A DNA stretch of 33,164 bases from Vibrio sp. UBA2441 (GCA_002342685.1 DDQN01000090.1:1-33164); one strand, 5' to 3'; shown: positions 24,428 through 32,793, numbered from the stretch's first letter. Notes: generated by a model from the letters alone, not told the origin. Numbers and translations: made by a program.

Positions 24428-24454
24428 AAAAAACGCCACTCAATTAAAGTGGCG
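24428..24454 (-). terminator. Terminator of the VcdRP-like RNA
   Basis: On the minus strand CGCCACT / AGTGGCG with a 7-nt loop, followed by seven T residues. Confidence 0.93.
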
Positions 24455-24544
24455 CTAGAATAACTTTCAATCAAATAGATTGTAATAAAATTCCAAATAT
24501 TGGGGTGAACTTTACGTTCAAATCACAAATAACTGTGAAATATA

Positions 24545-24631
24545 TTAGTAACCAAACATTGTTGGGTACTGAAAATCTTGGGTATATACTGATGTGTTGT
24601 TCCAGTATTGTGCAGAAGTTAAACCTTTCAT
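24545..24631 (-). CDS. 28-residue small protein, VcdP-like
   Basis: ATG at 24631, TAA at 24545. The peptide begins MKGLTSAQYWNN and ends QYPTMFGY, with several aromatic residues (W10; Y9, Y16, Y22, Y28; F20, F26) and no membrane segment. AAAGGTG lies 6 nt before the ATG, among the best ribosome binding sites in the window. The ORF is enclosed in a promoter-terminator unit next to a CRP site. V. cholerae VcdP, a 29-residue activator of citrate synthase, has the same size and context. I cannot confirm sequence identity from memory, so the gene symbol is left empty. The alternative is an unrelated leader-type peptide. Confidence 0.75.
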   Translation of the reverse strand: MKGLTSAQYWNNTSVYTQDFQYPTMFGY

Positions 24632-24737
24632 ATGTATCACCTTTAATCAATTAATTTAAGTTTGACTCTCAGTTCCGTGGAGGCGATTAACGGGCTCTTT
24701 TCCTTGAGCATTTATCTTCGTCTCAGAAGATGGAGTT

Positions 24738-24765
24738 ACTATATCATTGTGAAATTTAATTACAA
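24738..24765 (-). promoter_or_regulatory. Promoter of the VcdRP-like RNA
   Basis: -35 TTGTAA (24765-24760), 16-bp spacer, -10 TATAGT (24743-24738). Start predicted at A24731. Confidence 0.65.
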
Positions 24766-24771
24766 CAAAAA

Positions 24772-24787
24772 AGTGACTTGAATCACA
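24772..24787. promoter_or_regulatory. CRP-cAMP binding site
   Basis: AGTGA-N6-TCACA, nine of ten bases of the TGTGA-N6-TCACA palindrome. Its centre is about 48 bp upstream of the predicted RNA start and 6 bp from the -35. It is over 200 bp from pepD, so the small RNA is the likelier target. That placement fits neither standard activation position exactly. Confidence 0.8.
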
Positions 24788-24992
24788 TTTATTTCAAATT
24801 CAACCTAAACCTGAACCTATCACTGTAAATTTACAACCTAAAAAAGCCACTAGGTAAGCCTAGGAATACAGCATAGTTCAAGACTTTGCATTTCAACTCT
24901 TCTGTCTCAAGAATCTCAGTGCTATCATGCAGCCTTTATCGAGTTTGACCATATATAATTAAAGGTCCGAAGCCTTACTTAAGGAGTAATCT

Positions 24993-26462
24993 GTGTCTAA
25001 TCATCATTCGGAAATAAGCACTCTTTCGCCAAGTTCAATTTGGCAGTTTTTCGATAAAATTTGCTCTATTCCCCACCCTTCAAAGCACGAAGAAGCTTTA
25101 GCGCAGTACATTATTTCTTGGGCAACAGAGCAAGGCCTTGATGTTAAGCGAGATCCAACGGGCAATGTCTTTATCAAGAAACCCGCAACAAAAGGCATGG
25201 AAAATCGCAAAGGTGTCGTTCTGCAGGCTCACATTGACATGGTTCCGCAAAAAAACGAAGACACGAGACATGATTTCGAAATCGACTCTATCCAGCCATA
25301 TATTGACGGAGAGTGGGTTACTGCTAAAGGAACAACATTAGGTGCTGACAATGGTATGGGCATGGCCGCATGCTTATCCGTCCTTGCGGCAAATGACATC
25401 GAACATGGTCCGTTAGAAGTACTTCTTACTATTGATGAAGAAGCAGGCATGACTGGTGCATTCGGTCTTGAAAAAGGTTGGCTGGAAGGCGACATCCTAC
25501 TGAATACCGATTCAGAGCAAGAAGGTGAAGTTTACATGGGCTGCGCTGGCGGCATTGATGGCACTCTTACTTTTGATGTAAAACGCGAAAAAATCCCTAC
25601 AGGTTATGTCACAAGGCAACTATCACTAAAAGGCCTTAAAGGTGGTCACTCAGGTTGTGATATTCACACAGGCCGTGGTAATGCAAATAAATTACTTGCG
25701 CGCTTCTTAGCAGGTCATGCAGAAGAACTTGAACTGCGCATTATTGATTTTCGAGGCGGTAGTTTACGCAACGCAATACCAAGAGAAGCATTTGTCAGTG
25801 TGGCCGTTCCAGTGGTCAATGAAGGGATGTTAAACGAACTATTTACTAAGTTTATTAATATTCTTAAAACAGAAGTTGGCAAAGTAGAAACCGATATACT
25901 TCCTTTTTATGAGATTGTAGAAACTGAATCACAAATGTTTACTCAGGAATCACAAGACCGCTTTGTCGCTGGGTTAAACGCATGTCCAAATGGCGTGATT
26001 CGTATGAGCGATGACATTGAAGGCGTAGTAGAAACATCATTAAATGTTGGTGTGATCACCACGAAAAAGAGCAAAGTTATCGTACATTGCTTAATTCGCT
26101 CACTTATTGATTCTGGACGTTCTCAAGTTGAAGGTATGTTGTCGTCGATTGCTCAACTTGCAAATGCAAAAGTAGAGTTCAGTGGCGCTTACCCTGGCTG
26201 GAAACCTGATGCGGACTCTGAAATCATGCATATTTTCCGTGATGTCTACGAAGGTATTTACGGTAACAAACCAAATATCATGGTTATTCACGCAGGGTTA
26301 GAATGCGGCCTATTTAAAGAACCATACCCAAATATGGATATGATTTCCTTCGGACCAACCATTAAGTTCCCACATTCTCCTGATGAAAAAGTGAAGATCG
26401 ATACTGTTTCTCTGTTCTGGGAACAAATGGTCGCGATTTTAGGTGCTATTCCTAAGAAGTAG
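24993..26462 (+). CDS. pepD: Aminoacyl-histidine dipeptidase PepD
   Basis: Cytosolic M20 metallopeptidase that cleaves Xaa-His and other dipeptides. It has 489 residues (E. coli 485). Zinc ligands and catalytic residues are all visible: H80 and D82 (HIDMVPQ), D119 (GADNGMG), E149/E150 (IDEEAGMTG), D173 (NTDSE), and the C-terminal histidine in FPHSPDE. The lid domain includes KGGHSGCDIHTGRGN. The start is GTG at 24993 with AAGGAG 6 nt upstream. A TATAAT at 24954-24959 may be its -10, without a good -35. Downstream lies the second GGGTCAGAC palindrome. Confidence 0.97.
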   Translation: MSNHHSEISTLSPSSIWQFFDKICSIPHPSKHEEALAQYIISWATEQGLDVKRDPTGNVFIKKPATKGMENRKGVVLQAHIDMVPQKNEDTRHDFEIDSIQPYIDGEWVTAKGTTLGADNGMGMAACLSVLAANDIEHGPLEVLLTIDEEAGMTGAFGLEKGWLEGDILLNTDSEQEGEVYMGCAGGIDGTLTFDVKREKIPTGYVTRQLSLKGLKGGHSGCDIHTGRGNANKLLARFLAGHAEELELRIIDFRGGSLRNAIPREAFVSVAVPVVNEGMLNELFTKFINILKTEVGKVETDILPFYEIVETESQMFTQESQDRFVAGLNACPNGVIRMSDDIEGVVETSLNVGVITTKKSKVIVHCLIRSLIDSGRSQVEGMLSSIAQLANAKVEFSGAYPGWKPDADSEIMHIFRDVYEGIYGNKPNIMVIHAGLECGLFKEPYPNMDMISFGPTIKFPHSPDEKVKIDTVSLFWEQMVAILGAIPKK

Positions 26463-26475
26463 CCCTTAAATGAAA

Positions 26476-26505
26476 AGGGTCAGACTCTAGATAGAGTCTG
26501 ACCCT
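26476..26505 (-). terminator. GGGTCAGAC palindrome between pepD and DUF3622 gene
   Basis: Perfect 13-bp inverted repeat AGGGTCAGACTCT / AGAGTCTGACCCT with a 4-nt loop. On the minus strand it is followed by TTTT, so it may end the DUF3622 transcript; on the plus strand AAAATTTT follows, 13 bp past pepD. It shares its outer arms with the pomB-thiI palindrome. Confidence 0.8.
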
Positions 26506-26527
26506 AAAATTTTATTCAACTTTGTAC

Positions 26528-26761
26528 TTATTCAGCGTCAGTTTTACGCTGTTCAGCTTTGCGTTTATTTCGTTCAGCTTGCAATGCGATAAACGCTGGC
26601 AATTCTTTTTCAGCCCAGGCAACCGCTTCGGCTTCTGTTTCAAAACCCATTTCTCGCTTAGATACTACGCTACGCTTGGCTGATACCTGACGAACAATTT
26701 CCGCAGTCCAACCACTTCGTTTTTCAACTACTTTATAGCTAAACTTTTTGCTGCTACTCAT
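26528..26761 (-). CDS. DUF3622 small protein
   Basis: Small cytoplasmic basic protein, 77 residues, of a family found in Vibrio and relatives with no known function. Recognisable parts are FSYKVVEKRSGWTAEIVRQV (6-25), SKREMGFETEAEAVAWAEKE (34-53) and a charged C-terminal helix rich in K, R and E. The frame opens 18 codons earlier, but that extension runs through a terminator-like hairpin. The ATG at 26761 has AGGA 6 nt before it and is preferred. It lies downstream of purL on the same strand, separated by two hairpins, so it probably has its own promoter. Confidence 0.8.
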   Translation of the reverse strand: MSSSKKFSYKVVEKRSGWTAEIVRQVSAKRSVVSKREMGFETEAEAVAWAEKELPAFIALQAERNKRKAEQRKTDAE

Positions 26762-26783
26762 TTTGTTTCCTATTGCTGTACAT

Positions 26784-26803
26784 AAAAGAGCCGTTGCTCT
26801 TTT
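26784..26803 (-). terminator. Terminator-like hairpin in DUF3622 leader
   Basis: AAAAGAGC / GCTCTTTT, perfect 8-bp stem with a 4-nt loop and a terminal T-tract on the minus strand, 22 bp before the DUF3622 ATG. It is either a second purL terminator or a leader attenuator for the small gene. Confidence 0.65.
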
Positions 26804-26920
26804 CAATGCGCGCATTAAACCATATCAAATCAAGAATTGCTGCATTTTAATGTGATTGAAAGTCCAAGCCGCTAAATATCGCAGCCCTAATGATGTAACA
26901 CTCTGTCTATCGTATTTCTG

Positions 26921-26956
26921 AAAGGTGCTCATTTACAAACGTAAACGGGCACCTTT
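26921..26956 (-). terminator. purL downstream hairpin
   Basis: On the minus strand AAAGGTGCCCGTTTAC pairs with GTAAATGAGCACCTTT (16 positions, one mismatch and one wobble) around a 4-nt loop, 30 bp past the purL stop. The hairpin ends in CTTT and lacks a longer T-tract, so termination may be partial. Confidence 0.75.
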
Positions 26957-26986
26957 GACGCAGAAACAACCACAATAACGGCGCTA

Positions 26987-29900
26987 TCAACCAATATTAA
27001 CGCGAGCATTGCGGAACATACGCATCCACGGGCTGTTTTCACCCCATGAATCCGGCGCCCATGAGTTTGCTACCGTACGGAATACTCGCTCTGGGTGTGG
27101 CATCATAATCGTGACTCGCCCATCTTCAGTGGTTAAGCCAGTAATCGCGTTTGACGAACCATTAGGGTTATTAGGATATTGCTGAGTTGGGTTACCTAAA
27201 TTATCAACATAACGCAACGCAACTGTTCCCGAATTTTCTATCGCGTTTAGGTGGCTATCATCACGAACTTCCACTCGCCCTTCACCGTGCGAAACAGCAA
27301 TCGGCATGCGCGAACCTTCCATTCCAGCAAGGAATAGAGAATCCGATTTCTGCACTTCAACCAAGCTGAAACGTGCTTCAAATCTTTCTGATTCATTGCG
27401 AACAAAACGGGGCCACAAGTCTGCACCAGGAATAAGTTCATGGAGGTTAGATAACATCTGACAACCATTACATACACCTAATGAGAAAGTATCTTCTCTA
27501 TTGAAGAAGCCTTCAAACTGATCTCTTGCACGCGGATTAAACAACACCGATTTTGCCCAACCCTCACCAGCACCAAGAACATCACCATAAGAGAAACCGC
27601 CACAAGCCGCTAAGCCAGCGTACTCATCAAGCACTGCCTGTCCGGTAAGGATATCACTCATATGGATATCTGTTGTTTCAAAACCTGCACGGTCAAAAGC
27701 GGCTGCCATTTCTACATGTGAGTTAACACCCTGCTCACGCAGAACCGCCATTTTAGGTTTCAACCCTTTAACTATATAAGGTGCAGCAACGTCTTCTTTA
27801 ACATCAAAACTTAACTTAGCACTCAAGCCCGGATCATCATTATTTGATTTGGCTGCAAATTCTTGATCAGCACACTTAGGGTTATCTCGTAACGACTGCA
27901 TTTTATGAGTAGTTTCAGCCCATATAGTACGAAGCTCTGTTCTAGAACGCTGAACAACAATTTGCTCACCGGAGGTAATAGTAACTGAATCAGACGCTTC
28001 TACTTTACCAATTACGTGACTGCACTGAGTCAAGCCAAATGAGCCGAGTGTCGAAAGTACATTATCAACATCACTATCTAGAACCTGAATAACAGCACCC
28101 AACTCTTCGTTAAACAAAGCAGAAAGTGAGTCATTACCTAGTTCAGCAATATCAGTGTTAATACCACAATGTCCTGCGAACGCCATCTCAGCAAGAGTGA
28201 CAAATAATCCCCCATCACCTTTATCGTGGTAAGCAACTACTTTATCGTCACGAACCAAAGTTTGGATCGCATTAAAGAACCCTTTTAGCTGCTCAGCACT
28301 ATCAACATCAGCAGGTTTATCACCCAACTGCTTGTAAACCTGAGCAAGCGCTGTCGCTCCCATACGGTTTTTGCCATTACCTAAATCAATTAATATTAAG
28401 CTAGACGCGCCTTTATCGGTACGGAGTTGTGGTGTCACTGTTTTACGCACATCTTCTACGCGACCAAATGCGGTAATAACTAATGATAATGGAGAAGTCA
28501 CTTCTTTTTCTTCCCCTTCATCCTGCCATTTGGTTTTCATGGACATAGAATCTTTACCGACTGGAATCGTTAAGCCCAATGCAGGACAAAGCTCCTCACC
28601 CACCGCTTTAACCGCTTCATATAACCCGGCATCTTCACCGGGGTGACCCGCTGGTGACATCCAGTTTGCAGATAATTTAATATGCTTTAGATCGCCAATA
28701 GCAGTTGCCGCTATGTTGGTTAGCGATTCGCCCACAGCAAGGCGGGCTGATGCAGCAAAATCAAGTAAAGCTACAGGCGTACGCTCACCCATAGACATCG
28801 CTTCACCACAATACGTGTCATAACTTGCCGCCGTAACAGCGCAGTTAGCGACAGGAATTTGCCAAGGACCCACCATCTGATCACGAGCGACTAAACCAGT
28901 AACAGAGCGGTCTCCAATAGTGATTAAGAATGTTTTCTCAGCCACAGCAGGAAGTCGTAAAACACGATCTACGGCCTGGTTAACCTGAATATCACTGGTA
29001 TCAAACGCTGCATTGTTTGCTTTTAATGTGGTTGCTTCTCGGTGCATTTTCGGCGTATTGCCTAATAAAACATCCATTGGCATATCAATTGGCGTATTGT
29101 CAAAATGCTCATCTTCTAGAGTTAAATGACGCTCCTCAGTCGCTACACCTACTACTGCAAATGGCGTACGTTCACGTTTACAAATTGCTTCGAATATCGC
29201 CATGTTCTCAGGCGCAACAGCCATTACATAACGCTCTTGAGACTCATTACACCAAATTTCCAGCGGGCTCATACCCGGTTCATCATTAGGCACATCACGC
29301 AACTGAAAACGACCACCACGTTCGCCATCGTCAACCAATTCAGGAAGTGCGTTAGAAATACCGCCAGCGCCCACATCGTGAATAAAGGCAATCGGGTTGT
29401 CATCACCCATCTGCCAACAACGGTCGATCACTTCCTGACAACGACGCTCCATCTCTGGGTTCTCTCGTTGTACCGAAGCAAAATCCAAGTCCTCTGCAGA
29501 CTGTCCTGACGCCATAGAGGAAGCCGCACCGCCACCAAGGCCGATATTCATTGCAGGCCCACCCAGCACAATTAAACTTGCGCCAACCGGGATCTCTTTT
29601 TTCTGCACATGTTCATCGCGAATGTTGCCCATACCACCAGCAATCATAATTGGTTTGTGGTAACCACGAACCTCTTCGCCATTATGAGAGTTAACTTTCT
29701 CTTCATAAGTTCGGAAATACCCAAGCAGGTTAGGTCGGCCAAATTCGTTGTTAAACGCAGCACCACCTAAAGGACCTTCCAGCATAATATCAAGGGCAGT
29801 AACAATACGCCCTGGCTTACCGAAATCACTCTCCCACGGCTGTACAAAATCAGGAATACGCAGATTAGATACCGTAAAGCCAACTAATCCGGCTTTTGGT

Positions 29901-30880
29901 TTGCCACCAATACCCGTAGCGCCTTCATCACGAATCTCACCGCCAGACCCTGTTGATGCACCCGGCCAAGGAGAAATAGCTGTTGGGTGGTTATGAGTTT
30001 CCACCTTCATAAGGATATGCGCATCTTCCTGATGATAATTATACTGACGAGATTCAGGATCAGGGAAGAAACGTCCAACCTTGGAACCTGTCATTACTGC
30101 TGCATTATCTTTGTATGCTGAAAGCACGTATTCTGGCGTTGTTTCAAAGGTATTTTTGATCATCTTAAACAAGGACTTTTCTTGTTTAACACCATCAATA
30201 GTCCAGTCTGCGTTGAAAATTTTATGACGGCAATGTTCTGAGTTTGCCTGAGCAAACATCATCAGCTCAATATCATTAGGGTTACGGTTTAACTTAACAA
30301 AACTCTCAACTAAATAATCAATTTCATCTTCTGCAAGCGCAAGACCTAAAGAAATATTGGCATCGGCCAGTGCTTTACGCCCACCGTTAATTACATCTAT
30401 TTGTGTCACTGGCGCTGGTTGCGCAATTGTAAATAATTGCGCTGCCATTTCTAACTCAGTAAAAACAGACTCCATCATACGATCATGAATAAGTGCTTTC
30501 ACCTGATCCAACTGCTGTTCAGAAAGTGGGGACGATGATTCGATATAATAAGCAGTACCGCGTTCCAGACGTTTCACTTTGTCCAGGCTACAGTTGTGAG
30601 CAATGTCGGTCGATTTAGATGACCATGGTGATATAGTTCCGGGGCGCGGTGTTACGAGCAGAAGAAGACCTTCTGGTTGATGTTCTTGAATGGTAGGCCC
30701 GTAGGTCAGTAACTTCTCAAGTTTCTCTACTTCCTGAGCATCAAGCTCCGAAGTCAGATCAGCAAAATGCATAAACTCAGCGTAGATATCTGTCACTGGC
30801 AATGCTTGCTCACGACAAAGTTCAATCAGTTTGTTAACACGAAACTCAGAAAGAGCTGGGGAACCACGCAAAATTCTCAT
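26987..30880 (-). CDS. purL: Phosphoribosylformylglycinamidine synthase PurL
   Basis: Fourth step of purine synthesis: FGAR + glutamine + ATP gives FGAM. This is the large single-chain gamma-proteobacterial form, 1297 residues (E. coli 1295). Order: PurS-like N-terminal domain, linker with FAQANSEHCRHKIFNADW (about 209-226), duplicated PurM-like synthase halves (KVETHNHPTAISPWPGASTG is in the first), and a C-terminal class I glutamine amidotransferase with nucleophile Cys in GVCNGCQM (near 1140) and the His/Glu pair in HPERVF. The ATG at 30880 gives the family N terminus MRILRGSPALSEFR. The promoter region has a PurR operator. Confidence 0.98.
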   Translation of the reverse strand: MRILRGSPALSEFRVNKLIELCREQALPVTDIYAEFMHFADLTSELDAQEVEKLEKLLTYGPTIQEHQPEGLLLLVTPRPGTISPWSSKSTDIAHNCSLDKVKRLERGTAYYIESSSPLSEQQLDQVKALIHDRMMESVFTELEMAAQLFTIAQPAPVTQIDVINGGRKALADANISLGLALAEDEIDYLVESFVKLNRNPNDIELMMFAQANSEHCRHKIFNADWTIDGVKQEKSLFKMIKNTFETTPEYVLSAYKDNAAVMTGSKVGRFFPDPESRQYNYHQEDAHILMKVETHNHPTAISPWPGASTGSGGEIRDEGATGIGGKPKAGLVGFTVSNLRIPDFVQPWESDFGKPGRIVTALDIMLEGPLGGAAFNNEFGRPNLLGYFRTYEEKVNSHNGEEVRGYHKPIMIAGGMGNIRDEHVQKKEIPVGASLIVLGGPAMNIGLGGGAASSMASGQSAEDLDFASVQRENPEMERRCQEVIDRCWQMGDDNPIAFIHDVGAGGISNALPELVDDGERGGRFQLRDVPNDEPGMSPLEIWCNESQERYVMAVAPENMAIFEAICKRERTPFAVVGVATEERHLTLEDEHFDNTPIDMPMDVLLGNTPKMHREATTLKANNAAFDTSDIQVNQAVDRVLRLPAVAEKTFLITIGDRSVTGLVARDQMVGPWQIPVANCAVTAASYDTYCGEAMSMGERTPVALLDFAASARLAVGESLTNIAATAIGDLKHIKLSANWMSPAGHPGEDAGLYEAVKAVGEELCPALGLTIPVGKDSMSMKTKWQDEGEEKEVTSPLSLVITAFGRVEDVRKTVTPQLRTDKGASSLILIDLGNGKNRMGATALAQVYKQLGDKPADVDSAEQLKGFFNAIQTLVRDDKVVAYHDKGDGGLFVTLAEMAFAGHCGINTDIAELGNDSLSALFNEELGAVIQVLDSDVDNVLSTLGSFGLTQCSHVIGKVEASDSVTITSGEQIVVQRSRTELRTIWAETTHKMQSLRDNPKCADQEFAAKSNNDDPGLSAKLSFDVKEDVAAPYIVKGLKPKMAVLREQGVNSHVEMAAAFDRAGFETTDIHMSDILTGQAVLDEYAGLAACGGFSYGDVLGAGEGWAKSVLFNPRARDQFEGFFNREDTFSLGVCNGCQMLSNLHELIPGADLWPRFVRNESERFEARFSLVEVQKSDSLFLAGMEGSRMPIAVSHGEGRVEVRDDSHLNAIENSGTVALRYVDNLGNPTQQYPNNPNGSSNAITGLTTEDGRVTIMMPHPERVFRTVANSWAPDSWGENSPWMRMFRNARVNIG

Positions 30881-30980
30881 GTGCTTAGGTCTCTTTAGTT
30901 AGGTAATATTGGAATAAATTCATTAAGTTAGAAATATCCAACCGAAAACTCATACCAATGTTACCTCTCTGTTGCGGCGT

Positions 30981-31009
30981 ATTATAGAGTAATTTGTTTT
31001 GTGACGTAA
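30981..31009 (-). promoter_or_regulatory. purL promoter
   Basis: -10 TATAAT (30986-30981) is perfect; with a 17-bp spacer the -35 is TTACGT (31009-31004), a poor match. Predicted start near 30974, a leader of about 94 nt. Confidence 0.6.
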
Positions 31010-31015
31010 CACTAA

Positions 31016-31031
31016 AAGCAACCGTTTGCGT
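31016..31031. promoter_or_regulatory. PurR operator of purL
   Basis: AAGCAACCGTTTGCGT matches the PurR box ACGCAAACGTTTGCGT at 14 of 16 positions. It lies just upstream of the purL -35 region, where PurR repression would be expected. Confidence 0.85.
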
Positions 31032-31098
31032 CATTTTTTTTATTTCAGGCTTTTTAACGGAGATTTTGGTAAATAGTCACTGTTTTCTCTATTGATTC

Positions 31099-31127
31099 TT
31101 TGCCCTCCAACCGAGCTCTGATATAAA
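31099..31127 (+). promoter_or_regulatory. Possible mltF promoter
   Basis: -35 TTTGCC (31099-31104), 17-bp spacer, extended -10 TGATATAAA (31119-31127). Expected start near 31134. Confidence 0.5.
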
Positions 31128-31160
31128 GAGCTTAGATTATTATTGAGAACCGCTTCTTTG

Positions 31161-32723
31161 ATGTTAAATTTTTCTAAATCATGGTGGCAAAAAATAGCAG
31201 CCCTACTATTTTTTGCTGCAACCATTTCAGGTTGCCAAATAGATTCAGATCCCAAAAGCGAACTGGATAAAGTTCGCGAGCGTGGCGTGCTTCGCGTAGG
31301 AACACTGAACAACCAGCTCGCCTATTATATTGGGCCCGACGGACCTACAGGACTCGACTATGAACTGGCAAAACGATTCGCAGATGAGTTGGGCGTAAAG
31401 CTAGAAATTAAACCAGCCTATCGCCTGTCAGGTCTATTCCCTGCCCTTGATAATAATGAAATAGACATTATCGCTGCCGGACTTAGCCAGACTCAAACAC
31501 GAATAAAATCTTATCGCGCTGCACCAGCTTACTACTACGTCAGTCAACAAGTCGTTTATAAAAAGAATACCTGGCGTCCAAGAGACAGTAAGAAACTAGA
31601 AAAAAGGTTGAAAGAGACCGATGACCAACTGATTGTCATTTCAGACTCGCATTTTGTCCAAACACTAGAAAAACTAAAACAAGAAGTACCTGACCTTAGC
31701 TTCTCGACTGATCCCAACTCTGACGTAAAAGACTTACTTAAAAAAGTATCTACCGGGGAACTTGCCTTTACCGTAGCCGACTCGGTTGAGCTATCTCTGA
31801 CTCAAAGGCTGTATCCTGATATTGCCCTCGCTTTTGAGTTGACGGAAGATCAGCCCATATCCTGGTATATGAGAAAGGCTGACGATGAAAGCTTATACGC
31901 CTTACTTATCGAGTTTTTCGGCGATATTAAACAATCGGGGGAGCTTGCCACGCTAGAAGAAAAATACTTTGGTCACGTAGAAAGTTTTGATTACGTTGAT
32001 ACACGTGCATTCATACGGGCATTAGACAGCAAACTGCCTCAATGGGAATCTCTATTTAAAGAATATTCACAAGAGTTCGATTGGCGACTTATCGCCGCAC
32101 TCTCTTATCAAGAGTCTCACTGGAACCCTAAAGCCGTCTCCCCAACAGGGGTTCGAGGCATGATGATGTTGACGTTACCGACTGCAAAATTCGTTGGTGT
32201 TAAAAACCGCCTTGATCCAGAACAGTCTATTCGAGGCGGTGTCGACTACCTTCGTGGCATTGTTGATAGGGTTCCTGACTCGATAGCAGACCATGAAAAA
32301 ATCTGGTTTGCTTTAGCCTCTTACAATGTCGGATATGGACATATGATGGACGCCCGCAGATTAACCAAATGGCAACAAGGTAACCCCGACTCTTGGGCTG
32401 ACGTTAAAGACCGTTTACCACTACTTAAAAAACGTAAGTACTACAGCAAAACTCGCTACGGGTATGCTCGTGGTGACGAAGCGAAAAACTACGTAGAAAA
32501 CATCCGCAGATACTACCAATCTATTATTGGTCATGTTGAAAAACAAGAAGCATTAGCCTCAGAAATGGATATTGAAGGCATTCAGGTTATTGATGTGCCA
32601 TTTTCAATGAGAACCGGAGAGATCGTAGGACCTCCAGAAGAGGGACAGACAGAAATAACAGCCGCAATCGTCCCTGAAAATGACCAGGCAGGCTCCATAG
32701 AAAAAACACCAGTTACTGAGTAA
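31161..32723 (+). CDS. mltF: Membrane-bound lytic murein transglycosylase F
   Basis: Cleaves peptidoglycan glycan strands with 1,6-anhydro product formation. It has 520 residues (E. coli 518). An N-terminal hydrophobic segment ends in TISGC, a plausible lipobox with C25 as lipidated residue. Next comes a periplasmic solute-binding-like domain (about 40-270, RGVLRVGTLN at its start), then an SLT lysozyme-fold domain with catalytic E318 in SYQESHW and SPTGVRGMMMLT. Six codons upstream from a TTG are open, but the ATG at 31161 is the natural start of the signal segment. It is divergent from purL. Confidence 0.95.
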   Translation: MLNFSKSWWQKIAALLFFAATISGCQIDSDPKSELDKVRERGVLRVGTLNNQLAYYIGPDGPTGLDYELAKRFADELGVKLEIKPAYRLSGLFPALDNNEIDIIAAGLSQTQTRIKSYRAAPAYYYVSQQVVYKKNTWRPRDSKKLEKRLKETDDQLIVISDSHFVQTLEKLKQEVPDLSFSTDPNSDVKDLLKKVSTGELAFTVADSVELSLTQRLYPDIALAFELTEDQPISWYMRKADDESLYALLIEFFGDIKQSGELATLEEKYFGHVESFDYVDTRAFIRALDSKLPQWESLFKEYSQEFDWRLIAALSYQESHWNPKAVSPTGVRGMMMLTLPTAKFVGVKNRLDPEQSIRGGVDYLRGIVDRVPDSIADHEKIWFALASYNVGYGHMMDARRLTKWQQGNPDSWADVKDRLPLLKKRKYYSKTRYGYARGDEAKNYVENIRRYYQSIIGHVEKQEALASEMDIEGIQVIDVPFSMRTGEIVGPPEEGQTEITAAIVPENDQAGSIEKTPVTE

Positions 32724-32725
32724 AC

Positions 32726-32739
32726 GGGTTGTGGGTTAC
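32726..32739. repeat. Two heptamer units after mltF stop
   Basis: GGGTTGT (32726-32732) and GGGTTAC (32733-32739) begin two bases after the mltF stop codon. They resemble the units of the 1009-1101 arrays. Confidence 0.6.
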
Positions 32740-32762
32740 CGAAAATCATATCATTAACATTG

Positions 32763-32793
32763 AAGTAGGTAGCACTTATTGTGCTGCTTACTT
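32763..32793. repeat. Hairpin downstream of mltF
   Basis: AAGTAGGTAGCAC / GTGCTGCTTACTT form a 13-position stem with two G-T wobbles and loop TTATT. No T-tract follows. A second hairpin, ATCGAACAAC / GTTGTTTGAT with a 5-nt loop, is at 32887-32911, just before the next small gene. The 32794-32886 stretch shows nothing else. Confidence 0.6.

Larger units (their letters stand above)
24427..24731 (-). ncRNA. Small RNA with internal 28-codon ORF, VcdRP-like
   Basis: A complete minus-strand transcription unit of about 305 nt. It has a promoter (24765-24738), a predicted 5' end at A24731 that opens with a perfect 6-bp hairpin (ATCTTC / GAAGAT, 24731-24714), an internal ORF with a strong ribosome binding site, and an intrinsic terminator. 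C-rich single-stranded candidates for pairing with Shine-Dalgarno regions are GAGCCCG and CGCCTCCACGG (24697-24675) and TTCACCCCA (24509-24501). A CRP site adjoins the -35. Small peptide, C-rich segments and CRP site recall the dual-function RNA VcdRP of V. cholerae; homology is inferred, not verified. Confidence 0.72.

Noticed and set aside
29017..29509. Long plus-strand ORFs inside purL (90 and 127 codons)
   Set aside because: They are antisense to highly conserved PurL coding sequence and have no recognisable domain.
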